From Hydrogenophaga sp. (GTDB lineage Bacteria > Pseudomonadota > Gammaproteobacteria > Burkholderiales > Burkholderiaceae_C): a stretch of 44,308 nt of DNA. The position numbers and the translations under genes were made by a program. The stretch is taken from NCBI GenBank assembly GCA_020048405.1, contig JAIFMP010000052.1, positions 1-44,308 on the forward strand. The letters run 5' to 3'. Shown here one piece after another: positions 18,298-24,701 of this stretch (its first letter is position 1; each line of letters starts with the position of its first letter). The notes under the pieces are model-generated. The model saw only the letters and a program-made list of their open reading frames with translations, made no database searches and had not been told where the DNA came from.

Positions 18298-18333
18298 AAA
18301 ACCCAGTAATGACAACAAGTTACTGGGTTTTTT
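18298..18333 (+). terminator. Rho-independent terminator after ychF (element-encoded)
   Basis: CCCAGTAA (18302-18309) pairs perfectly with TTACTGGG (18320-18327), loop of 10, followed by six T. Because it lies inside the element, it probably replaces the original ychF terminator that now sits at 24760. It would also shield the integrase from ychF readthrough. Confidence 0.88.
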
Positions 18334-18363
18334 CTTTGTGGTTTGTTCGACAAGGTGCATTCG

Positions 18364-18429
18364 AAACCGGGTAAGAACCGGGTACGATTCCGGGTATGTT
18401 GTCCGAACTGGGTTGATGAAAACCGGGTA
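18364..18429 (+). repeat. AACCGGGTA repeat array, left end of element (probable integrase arm sites)
   Basis: Good copies of (A)ACCGGGTA lie at 18365-18373, 18376-18384 and 18421-18429, with variants TTCCGGGTA (18388-18396) and AACTGGGTT (18406-18414). The first three are 11-12 bp apart, about one helical turn. Two further copies lie inside the right end, and they are same-strand. Clustered short repeats inside both ends are typical arm-type binding sites of tyrosine integrases. Confidence 0.75.
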
Positions 18430-18455
18430 CGGCCAGAAGCCCGAGGATCTGCACC

Positions 18456-19769
18456 ATGTCGCAACCGCCCATTGAAGCCCGCAAACCCGCCCGTAAGCCG
18501 CTGACCACCGACACCCAGTGCCGCACGGCGAAGCCTGAGAACAAGCCCTACAAGTGGCCGGTGGGGAAGGGGCTGTACCTGGAGGTCAAGCCGAACGGTG
18601 TGAAGGCCTGGCGGTACCGGTTCGAGCTTCGGGACGGCGGTGCGGTCAAGGAGAGCGTGTACGCCATTGGCGAGTACGCCAGCGCCCCCACGGTTGAGTC
18701 GGCCGAGGATGCCGACGCACGGCGAGCCGGACGCCGCTTCACGCTGGCAGAGGCCATCCGCGAGCGCGAAAAGGCCCGGGCACTCGTCAAGCAGGGCATC
18801 AACCCGGCCAAGCAGCGCCAGCTTGATCGCGTTAAGCGCCAGCAGGAGAACGCCCAGACCTTCGAGGTTATCACCGACGAGTGGCTGGCGCTGAAGGACT
18901 GGGAGGAGATCACTAAGACCAGGCGCAAGGCCATGCTCAAGCGCGTGGTGTTCCCGAAGATCGGCACGCTGCCGGTGCGCCAGATCACACCGGCCCACAT
19001 CTTGGATGTGCTGCAAACGTCGGCCAAAGCCAACGGCCCCGCTGTGGCGGCAGAGGCCCAGCGCACGATGAGTGGCATCTTCGACCTAGCGGTGGCCACG
19101 CTCCGCGCCGACACCAATCCGGTGTACCCGGTTCGCAAGGCGTTGCCAGCCAACAAGACGCAGCACAAACGGCCGCTCACCACAACCGAGATCGGCCAGA
19201 TCATGCGCGACTTGGACGGCCACGCGGGCAGGCTGGAGACCGTCTCAGCCTTCCGATTGATGTGGCTGACGCTTTGCCGCCCTGCTGAGGCCGCTGAGGC
19301 AGCGTGGTCAGAGTTCGACCTGGATGCCGCTGTCTGGCGCATCCCAGCGGCCAGGATGAAGAAGCGCAAGGAGCACGTCGTACCGCTGCCAACCCAGGCG
19401 GTAGAGATCCTGCGCACGTTGCTGCCGATCACCGGCAAGCGCACTCATGTCTTTCCAGGGCGCGACGACCGCACGAAGTCGATGGCCATCGCCAGCTTCC
19501 GGCAGATGCTCTACGCCATGGAATGGTCTGGCAAATACAGCCCGCATGCCACCCGCACGACTGGCAGCACACGATTGAACGAGATGGGCTACCCGGCAGA
19601 CTGGATCGAGCGCCAACTTGCCCACACCGAACCCAATGCCGTGCGGCGGACGTACAACCAGGCGACGCACCTGGAGGACAGGGCCAAGATGATGCAGCAG
19701 TGGGCCAACATGCTGGACACTTGGAAGGCTGGCGAAACCAACGTCGCGCCGTTCAAGAGGGTAGCCTAG
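18456..19769 (+). CDS. Tyrosine-type site-specific integrase (DUF4102/P4-like)
   Basis: A 437-aa integrase. The N-terminal DUF4102-type arm-binding domain includes WPVGKGLYLEVKPNGVKAWR and the ESVYAIGEY segment; the core-binding SAM-like domain covers about 130-230; the catalytic domain shows Arg275 (LTLCRPAEAAE), the HxxR box His364-Arg367 (SPHATRTTG), His390 (QLAHTEPN) and the nucleophile Tyr400 (RRTYNQ). It lies just inside the attL copy and points into the element, as expected for the enzyme that inserted it. A modest Shine-Dalgarno GAGGAT precedes the ATG. Confidence 0.96.
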   Translation: MSQPPIEARKPARKPLTTDTQCRTAKPENKPYKWPVGKGLYLEVKPNGVKAWRYRFELRDGGAVKESVYAIGEYASAPTVESAEDADARRAGRRFTLAEAIREREKARALVKQGINPAKQRQLDRVKRQQENAQTFEVITDEWLALKDWEEITKTRRKAMLKRVVFPKIGTLPVRQITPAHILDVLQTSAKANGPAVAAEAQRTMSGIFDLAVATLRADTNPVYPVRKALPANKTQHKRPLTTTEIGQIMRDLDGHAGRLETVSAFRLMWLTLCRPAEAAEAAWSEFDLDAAVWRIPAARMKKRKEHVVPLPTQAVEILRTLLPITGKRTHVFPGRDDRTKSMAIASFRQMLYAMEWSGKYSPHATRTTGSTRLNEMGYPADWIERQLAHTEPNAVRRTYNQATHLEDRAKMMQQWANMLDTWKAGETNVAPFKRVA

Positions 19770-20022
19770 CGTCCAACACAATAGTCGAATTGCTCGCGGC
19801 CCCGCATGATTGAGGCCGTTGGCTCAAGTCCACACAAGCCCAACAGCCTCCGTGCTGATGGCACCTGCCTGTAAACAGGCCCCGCTCGATGCCCAGCAGG
19901 CGAGCGGCGAACAGGCGCAATGCCTGATCGACGACCGAACGACTGAACGAACGACCGAGCGCGCCACGCTCGCGCCAGCCAAATCGGGTGCGAGATCCCA
20001 ATTCAGTCGTGAGGATCAAAGA
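19770..20022. other. Non-coding stretch after the integrase with two hairpins
   Basis: No convincing gene. GAGGC-C-GTTGG (19812-19822) pairs with CCAAC-A-GCCTC (19840-19850), and a tight palindrome GCCTGTAAACAGGC occupies 19867-19880. Neither has a T-run. A GAACGAC-rich stretch at 19937-19960 contains short direct repeats. It may hold the alpA promoter or the element's regulatory region. Confidence 0.5.
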
Positions 20023-20190
20023 ATGTCGTCGAAGAAAATCGCTGGTGGCGCAACTGCCACCGCACAAACCCTGCCTGCAACTGGCTTTCTGCGCGTGCAA
20101 CAAATCGTCGGGGACCGGAAGGCTGGCATTCCGCCGCTTATCCCCATTTGCAAGTCCACCTGGTGGGATGGTCATGCAGGTCGTTGGTAG
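20023..20190 (+). pseudogene. alpA: AlpA-family excisionase/regulator, C-terminally truncated
   Basis: A 55-aa frame starting MSSKKIAGGATATAQTL and continuing with TGFLRVQQIVGDRK, AGIPPLIPICKSTWWDG, the N-terminal half of AlpA-type MerR-like winged-helix regulators of P4-like elements. It ends HAGRW-stop where homologues continue with proline-lysine-proline-valine and the wing. The rest is absent downstream. A good Shine-Dalgarno (GAGGA) precedes the ATG. The recognition helix is partly present, but the protein is about 15-20 residues short, so it is probably non-functional. Confidence 0.65.
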
Positions 20191-20395
20191 CCTGGTCCAG
20201 ATCACCCTGGCTGGCCAATGGGTCCAGGAGTTCAACCGCGCAGATGTTGTTGCAGTCCGAGCACCATCCCAAGGTCCAGTCCATGGGGAGCCGCACGCCG
20301 GTCAGCAAGACGTACTCCCTGCTTCCCCAGGTGTGCAGGTCACTAAATTCAAGGTGGCACTGCTTGCATGTGAAGGTGGTCACAGCCCAGGACAT
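20138..20395 (-). CDS. Small protein with two CxxC pairs (zinc-ribbon-like)
   Basis: An 85-aa frame with Cys10/Cys13 (FTCKQCHLEF) and Cys45/Cys48 (GWCSDCNNIC) spaced as in a zinc ribbon. Family not recognised. Its last 15-17 codons run antisense to the alpA fragment, so its native C-terminus was probably replaced at the same recombination junction near 20180-20190. It is 3 bases downstream of a 20-codon frame and in line with the HTH gene at 20713, suggesting one minus-strand transcript. Confidence 0.5.
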   Translation of the reverse strand: MSWAVTTFTCKQCHLEFSDLHTWGSREYVLLTGVRLPMDWTLGWCSDCNNICAVELLDPLASQGDLDQATNDLHDHPTRWTCKWG

Positions 20396-20398
20396 GGC

Positions 20399-20461
20399 TC
20401 ACACCTCGCCCCGTCCGAATCGCCAGAGTGAGATACCGCAAATGCCGCAAAGGTTTTTCAT
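20399..20461 (-). CDS. 20-aa CxxC micro-ORF
   Basis: ATG at 20461 to TGA at 20399 reads MKNLCGICGISLWRFGRGEV. The CGIC pair and position between two cysteine-containing small genes, with only TGAGCC before the next ATG, make it a possible leader or remnant peptide. Too short for homology. Confidence 0.25.
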   Translation of the reverse strand: MKNLCGICGISLWRFGRGEV

Positions 20462-20491
20462 GTGCTGTCCTGTGATGCCCGATGGACCATC

Positions 20492-20713
20492 CTACCCGGC
20501 CTTCAACACGCTGCGATCTACCTTGTAGCCATCGCGCACCACCTGGCCACAGCATGGGCAGCGCTGACGGCCTTCCTCACGCTTCAGTTGCGCGTAGATG
20601 GCCGCCGCGCTGATCTCCAGCTCGCGGGCTACTGCCTGAACGGATAGGCGCTTTCCAGCCGCTTTCGCTTCCTGAACGCGCCGAACTGCCTCTGCTGTCT
20701 TGCTGATGGTCAT
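20492..20713 (-). CDS. Small HTH protein with CPCCG zinc knuckle
   Basis: A 73-aa protein. Residues about 6-45 form an HTH (AVRRVQEAKAAGKRLSVQAV, then ARELEISAAAIYAQLKRE), and residues 52-56 are CPCCG. It looks like the DNA-binding regulators of integrative elements that control neighbouring promoters. Its own promoter region is AT-rich and shared with the divergent 109-aa gene, and contains a palindrome between the -35 and -10 elements, consistent with autoregulation. The regulator role is inferred. Confidence 0.65.
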   Translation of the reverse strand: MTISKTAEAVRRVQEAKAAGKRLSVQAVARELEISAAAIYAQLKREEGRQRCPCCGQVVRDGYKVDRSVLKAG

Positions 20714-20759
20714 GGTGCTGATACCGATTGAGAAAAACTCGATTTTCGATGGGGCGTTG

Positions 20760-20787
20760 AGTATATATCAACATTAAATGTTATCAA
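20760..20787 (-). promoter_or_regulatory. Minus-strand promoter with internal palindrome
   Basis: Read on the minus strand: -35 TTGATA (20787-20782), 16-bp spacer, -10 TATACT (20765-20760). The spacer contains the perfect inverted repeat AACATT-A-AATGTT (20770-20782 on the plus strand), a good operator candidate. It drives the HTH gene starting at 20713. Confidence 0.6.
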
Positions 20788-20796
20788 TAAAATATA

Positions 20797-20825
20797 TTGA
20801 CATTTTGTAAGGAAGTCACGAGAAT
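20797..20825 (+). promoter_or_regulatory. Plus-strand promoter of the 109-aa gene
   Basis: A consensus -35 TTGACA (20797-20802), a 17-bp spacer and a -10 GAGAAT (20820-20825, four of six matches). It points at the gene starting at 20864 and lies back to back with the minus-strand promoter in an AT-rich island unlike the surrounding GC-rich DNA. Confidence 0.6.
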
Positions 20826-20863
20826 TGAGGCCATCAACAACCGCACTACCGAAGGAGCACCCC

Positions 20864-21193
20864 ATGAACACCAACATCAACCCCCTGATCGGCGAAAGCA
20901 CCCGCGAAACCATCGAATTTGCCGCCGAGGCGCTGAGTGCCGCGCTGGTACTGATGGCCGACAAGCACAGTGGCCTGTGCCGTCTGCTGACGCCGGTACT
21001 GGATGCGCTGGAGCGAGAGAACGTGGCTGGCGATGCCGACGCCATTGAGGGCGCTGCCGAGGCATTCAGCGCGGCCATTGTGCTGATGGCCGACCGTCAC
21101 AGTGATCTGTGCCGCTTGCTGATGCCGGTGCTGAATGCCCTGGAACACGCGGCGATTGCAACGGATGTAAGGGTTGCTTCGGCGCTGACATGA
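20864..21193 (+). CDS. 109-aa protein built of two tandem repeats
   Basis: Residues 19-50 and 63-94 are two copies of one 32-residue alpha-helical unit (FAAEALSAALVLMADKHS and GAAEAFSAAIVLMADRHS at their starts, each followed by x-LCRLLxPVLxALE), offset by 44 residues. Each copy has one cysteine in the same place. The DNA copies differ at many third positions, so the duplication is not recent. AAGGAG lies 6 bases before the ATG, the best ribosome site in the element. Family and function not recognised. Its stop overlaps another possible start by ATGA. Confidence 0.7.
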   Translation: MNTNINPLIGESTRETIEFAAEALSAALVLMADKHSGLCRLLTPVLDALERENVAGDADAIEGAAEAFSAAIVLMADRHSDLCRLLMPVLNALEHAAIATDVRVASALT

Positions 21194-21516
21194 CCAAGGA
21201 GCAGCGGTCTGTGACTGACGGTGCTCACATTCAACGGGAATGCGGCAGAACCAGCCTCGCTGGGTTTCGCTGGCCGGGGGGGCCTGGCCGCGTGGTGGCT
21301 GCCCAGATGGCCCAAGGTCCGCGCCGTCGCATGCCTGTTACGGTGCCTGTTGCTGGTGTCGGGCACATGTGGACATTTGCGGAAATGAGCGCCGGGGCCG
21401 CTTCGCTGGCCACCCTTACCGGGCGGGCGGTGATGGCTGGCGCTGGGTGTGGGCGGTGCAAACGTGTGCACGGGGAGGGCTGCGCTGCCAGATCGAATCC
21501 ACACTCAACGGTGTGA
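21190..21516 (+). CDS. Doubtful small ORF downstream of the repeat protein
   Basis: An ATG at 21190 overlaps the preceding stop by ATGA and opens a 108-aa frame (starting MTKEQRSVTDGAHIQREC). The composition is Gly/Ala/Arg-rich and no domain is recognised. A second plus-strand frame at 21240-21584 (114 aa) overlaps it and looks equally plausible or implausible. At most one is real. If neither is, 21194-21549 is a 356-base non-coding stretch. Confidence 0.28.
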   Translation: MTKEQRSVTDGAHIQRECGRTSLAGFRWPGGPGRVVAAQMAQGPRRRMPVTVPVAGVGHMWTFAEMSAGAASLATLTGRAVMAGAGCGRCKRVHGEGCAARSNPHSTV

Positions 21517-21536
21517 ACCCAATTCGCTGGTGTGAA
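21510..21536 (+). promoter_or_regulatory. Direct repeat GGTGTGAA before the cargo operon
   Basis: GGTGTGAA occurs at 21510-21517 and 21529-21536, 19 bp apart, immediately upstream of the 40-aa ORF. CACACTCAACGGTGTG (21500-21515) is also an inverted repeat with arms CACAC/GTGTG. Possible operator for the operon; no promoter consensus is clear. Confidence 0.35.
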
Positions 21537-21549
21537 TGGCTGGCGTGCA

Positions 21550-21672
21550 ATGCAATACCCAAGGGCGAAAAATTTTCCATATGACAATAGAGGCCTTGCC
21601 ACCTTTCGCATTGACGACGGCGAACCCGTTGCCATCATTGGCCCCGCCATTTGGATGAGGGCCGAACTGTGA
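21550..21672 (+). CDS. 40-aa ORF at the head of the cargo operon
   Basis: ATG at 21550 to TGA at 21672 encodes 40 residues ending IDDGEPVAIIGPAIWMRAEL, which reads like real protein (alternating hydrophobic strand, then amphipathic end). A GTG at 21532 would extend it to 46 residues. Its stop overlaps the GTG start of the next gene as GTGA, the same coupling used by the following genes, so it is probably translated. Family not recognised. It could be a small antitoxin-like or leader peptide, or the remaining tail of a longer gene, because the frame is closed upstream only by a TGA at 21514-21516. Confidence 0.5.
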   Translation: MQYPRAKNFPYDNRGLATFRIDDGEPVAIIGPAIWMRAEL

Positions 21673-22517
21673 GCGAACACACCACCATGAAAACCATGCC
21701 TTTCAAGCCCTGCAGCGAGAAAAACGCTATTGAATCCACAGTGTTTGTGGTGGCGCTTGCCCAGCACCCAACCACCGACGAGGCCGCCGCACTGAAACAA
21801 GCGCTTGACAGCTTTGCCGACCAGTTGCCTGGGGTGCAGCAGGCACAGACCAACACGCTGTACATCGCTTTTGGCAACGGGCAGGATGCGCCGCCCCTTG
21901 AGCACACCCGGTTTTTGGCCAAGCCCGATGGCACACACGCTTGGCGCGTGCAGCTGCAGGGCAATGTGTTGCAAGTGATGTGTTTTGACTACACCCGCTA
22001 TGCCGAGGTGTGGGCCACTGCCCAAACTTACCTGCACCGCCTGCTGGCCACTCTGCCCACGCAAGCCAAAGTGACTGAAGTTGGATTGCAAGTGGTGGAC
22101 CGCTTCAACTACCCCAATGGCACCACAGCAGATGGCTACAGCGCTGCAGAGCTGTTCAACCCACAATCTCAACATCTGACGAGCAAAGCCTTTGACAGTG
22201 GGCTGCTGTGGCATGTGTACCAGGGCTGGTTTGACAAGCAGGGCGACCCCATGCGGGTGCTGAACCAAATCAACATCAGCAACGTGGAAACCGCGCCAAC
22301 CCTGGGGCAATACGCCTCGCTGATTGAACACCGCATGAGCGCCCAATACCGTGCCGACTGCTGGCCCACGCTGGAGGCGCTGACAGGACAATTCGCTGCC
22401 CCAGCGAACGGGCTGGCAGCATTAATGAGCGAGCTGCACGCTGACAACAAGCACCTGCTGAATGACTTGCTCAGCGAAAACGCCAAGGCACTGATCAACC
22501 TGGGTGCAAACCCATGA
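21669..22517 (+). CDS. TIGR04255-like family protein
   Basis: A 282-aa protein. The opening MPFKPCSEKNAIESTVFVVAL, the central VTEVGLQVVDRFNYP and the C-terminal LMSELHADNKHLLNDLLSE fit the sporadically distributed TIGR04255 family (strand-rich body, then a short N-K helix near the end), whose function is unknown. I place the start at GTG 21669, which overlaps the upstream stop as GTGA. An ATG at 21651 is in frame but lies inside the 40-aa ORF, and ATG 21687 is also possible. Its stop overlaps the next ATG by ATGA. Family assignment is from recalled pattern only. Confidence 0.6.
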   Translation: MSEHTTMKTMPFKPCSEKNAIESTVFVVALAQHPTTDEAAALKQALDSFADQLPGVQQAQTNTLYIAFGNGQDAPPLEHTRFLAKPDGTHAWRVQLQGNVLQVMCFDYTRYAEVWATAQTYLHRLLATLPTQAKVTEVGLQVVDRFNYPNGTTADGYSAAELFNPQSQHLTSKAFDSGLLWHVYQGWFDKQGDPMRVLNQINISNVETAPTLGQYASLIEHRMSAQYRADCWPTLEALTGQFAAPANGLAALMSELHADNKHLLNDLLSENAKALINLGANP

Positions 22518-23074
22518 TCGCAACATTGAGCACGGCCCACAGCGACCCAGCCATGGGGGCAAGACCCTACGGTACGGGCACAGGCATGGCCCCAACCAGC
22601 AATTACGGCAGTTGGCACCACGGTGCACGCAAAGCACTGGCAGTGGCGGGTGCCATGGCGGCATATGGCAGTGCAGCACTGAGCGGCTCGGCCCCCAACC
22701 TGCCGCTGCCTATGCAAGGCTCTTCAAACAACTGGCTTGCGTGCCACAATTCGGCCAGCACGCAAATCCATCAAGCCATGCACAACCTCGTTGTTCAGCA
22801 GTTCTTGATAGCGCATGCCGGTGCTGACGGTCAGGCGGTGGAACGCATTTACCAGCTGGCCCGGCAAGCGTTTGGCTTGCAGCCACTCAAGGGAACGGAA
22901 TTTGAGTTTTGGGTGGACAGCGATGACAACACGCCTTATCTGATGCTGAACATTGAAACAGGCTACAACGATGTGGACGCCCGCATTGAAAAAGAACTGG
23001 CACTTCGCACCCAAATTGCCAACAACGAAGCGCTGCTTAAGGCATCGCGCTATGTGGTGCTGACGGTTGTTTGA
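22514..23074 (+). CDS. Unknown 186-aa protein in the HEPN-like operon
   Basis: The N-terminal third is Gly/Ala/Ser-rich with a short hydrophobic stretch (ALAVAGAMAAYGSAALSG, residues 41-58). Residues 105-186 look like a compact alpha/beta domain: helix AVERIYQLARQAFGL, then EFWVDSDDNTPYLMLNIETG and a charged helix DVDARIEKELALRTQI, ending with strand RYVVLTVV. There is no MNT nucleotidyltransferase GSxxxG...SD motif. It starts by ATGA overlap with the TIGR04255-like gene and ends by TTGA overlap with the HEPN-like gene, so all three are translationally coupled. A partner or antitoxin role is an inference. Confidence 0.65.
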   Translation: MIATLSTAHSDPAMGARPYGTGTGMAPTSNYGSWHHGARKALAVAGAMAAYGSAALSGSAPNLPLPMQGSSNNWLACHNSASTQIHQAMHNLVVQQFLIAHAGADGQAVERIYQLARQAFGLQPLKGTEFEFWVDSDDNTPYLMLNIETGYNDVDARIEKELALRTQIANNEALLKASRYVVLTVV

Positions 23075-23457
23075 GCGGGGCCGCAGTGGCATTTGACCCG
23101 GCAACCTATGTAGATCTGGCGAAAGAACTGCACGGCCAAGCCAACCAAGATGGCGCTGCGCTGCGGGCGGGAATTTCAAGGGCGTATTACGGCGCTTTTT
23201 TGATGGCACGCAACCATTACGGCCTAGACAGCAGCGGCATGGACGGCCACAAGCGGGTGAAGGAGCGATATGAAGCCAACCACCGAAATCCGGCTTGCCA
23301 GAGCGTGGCCAGTGCACTGGTCAAGCTAAAACAGCTGAGGCAGCAAGCCGACTACGCTGACTCCAGCAACTGCACGATGGCTGATGGAAAAACCGCCATT
23401 GATGTTGCCAATACGGTCTTAAAGTTGCTGCCCAGCATACCGAAGCCAGCGGACTGA
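23071..23457 (+). CDS. HEPN-like domain protein
   Basis: A 128-aa alpha-helical protein. The segment LRAGISRAYYGAFLMARNHYG (residues 31-51, key residues R32, R37, Y39, Y40) and the later LKQLRQQADYAD (R90, then ADY at 93-95) match HEPN-domain proteins. Residues R66-H71 (RYEANH) form an R-x4-H pattern, the spacing of the HEPN ribonuclease motif, but whether it is placed on the catalytic helix is unsure. The start is TTG at 23071 in a TTGA overlap; a GTG at 23086 preceded by GAGCGGGG is an alternative (13 fewer... five fewer codons). HEPN proteins often act as RNases in toxin-antitoxin and phage-defence systems. Confidence 0.68.
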   Translation: MSGAAVAFDPATYVDLAKELHGQANQDGAALRAGISRAYYGAFLMARNHYGLDSSGMDGHKRVKERYEANHRNPACQSVASALVKLKQLRQQADYADSSNCTMADGKTAIDVANTVLKLLPSIPKPAD

Positions 23458-23617
23458 GACAACCAGCACCCATACCCCCACCTCCAGCGCCTTGCCGTGA
23501 TTCCGGTGCCTTGTCCTGGTTCTGGCCCGCCTCCAGCGCATGCCCATGGTTTCGGTGTGACCGACACCCACGGCCCGTGCAGCCACATAGCGCCCCCAGG
23601 ATGGTTATGCTGGGCAA

Positions 23618-24388
23618 ATGAACACGACCCCCCCCAGCCTTGAACAGCTTGTTGCAGATGGCGTGCAACTGGCGAGCGATGTGGATCGCCATGTGACAGA
23701 GCAGTTTCACGACATGACGCTTGATCGCGACGATGACTTCCGTGTTTTTTGTGCCGCCACAGTGGCCCGCTGCATCATCTACTTTCGAGGTGTTCGCACG
23801 CTGGTTAAAAGCGATTTGGTAGAGCCTGCTGGCGCTGTTGCACGTGTGATGCTTGAACATTGGTTTGTCGTGGGTGCGGTTGCCTCAAAGCCCGACCTGT
23901 TCGAGGCACTGGCCAATCAATCCGCACAGGAGCACCACAAGGCCATGGATGCGCTGGCTAGCATGATGCCCATCGACCGCCCAGACTGGTTAACCCCTGA
24001 GGCCATTGAAGTCACCAGATCAATGGTGACGCGTCCCAAAGCCAACAGCAAGGGCAATGGCTTTAGCCCGAAGTTCTGGGCGGATCGAGCGGGCGAGGGC
24101 GATACGTTTGCTCTGATTTACCGTCGCCTCAGTTCATGTGCACATGGCGCCCTGCACCCACTGGACTACTACGTGCGCGGCGGCATTGGCGATGAGCCGC
24201 CAGTGGTGCAAATCGGCAACATGCATGTCGAGCTTGCCCCCCAGTTGTTGCAGATTTCGTCATCTGTTGTTCTGGGCCTGATGGGGTTTCTGGCACCAGA
24301 CACGCCAGTGCCGGAATCGTTGGTGGATCGGGTCAAGGCCTACGATGTTTTGCTGCGGGAACTGGTCGAACAGACACCACCCGCTTGA
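23618..24388 (+). CDS. DUF5677-like alpha-helical protein
   Basis: A 256-aa, mostly helical, soluble protein. Residues 50-85 (ARCIIYFRGVRTLV ... ARVMLEHWFVVGAV) and 167-180 (LIYRRLSSCAHGAL) fit DUF5677: an early Arg/Glu helix and a late conserved histidine. R170 and H176 make an R-x5-H motif like that of HEPN nucleases. The gene starts 160 bases after the HEPN-like gene and is not overlapped; a TATGCT -10-like box at 23606-23611 would place transcription start almost on the ATG, so it may be leaderless. Function unknown; an effector role is an inference. Confidence 0.6.
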   Translation: MNTTPPSLEQLVADGVQLASDVDRHVTEQFHDMTLDRDDDFRVFCAATVARCIIYFRGVRTLVKSDLVEPAGAVARVMLEHWFVVGAVASKPDLFEALANQSAQEHHKAMDALASMMPIDRPDWLTPEAIEVTRSMVTRPKANSKGNGFSPKFWADRAGEGDTFALIYRRLSSCAHGALHPLDYYVRGGIGDEPPVVQIGNMHVELAPQLLQISSSVVLGLMGFLAPDTPVPESLVDRVKAYDVLLRELVEQTPPA

Positions 24389-24626
24389 CACCCCCAACGC
24401 CTACCATGGCTGTCCAGCTCGAAAAGTCGACGTGGTCCTGATGCCCAACGCCACTGCGTTGCCCTGGGTACTTTTTCGCTTCTTTGTACTTGCGGCCTTG
24501 CGGCGCACCAAAGACCCTCAGTGGTTGTTGATTTAGTCTTTCCTCAGAAGCCAACGTCGGCTTCCGATTGGGTCTCCTGGATGTGGTCTCGCTTTGATAA
24601 ATTCAAACGAACGCGGAGAAAGAATC

Positions 24627-24648
24627 AAACCGGGTACAAAACCGGGTA
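24627..24648 (+). repeat. AACCGGGTA repeats, right end of element
   Basis: Two copies, AAACCGGGTA (24627-24636) and AACCGGGTA (24640-24648), about 12 bp apart and in the same orientation as those at the left end. Probable integrase arm sites. Confidence 0.72.
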
Positions 24649-24701
24649 TGAATTGGCTCTATAAGACTTAGAAGCCAATGCTGGCAAGGCTTTTTGGCCA
24701 T

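Noticed and set aside
22514-23074. MNT-type nucleotidyltransferase antitoxin partner for the HEPN-like gene
   Set aside because: No GSxxxG followed by SxD motif in the 186-aa protein; the WVDSDDN stretch does not fit.
24333-24554. Minus-strand 73-codon frame at the right end of the element
   Set aside because: Overlaps the DUF5677-like gene end, no recognisable domain, no promoter or ribosome site; possibly a remnant but not supportable.
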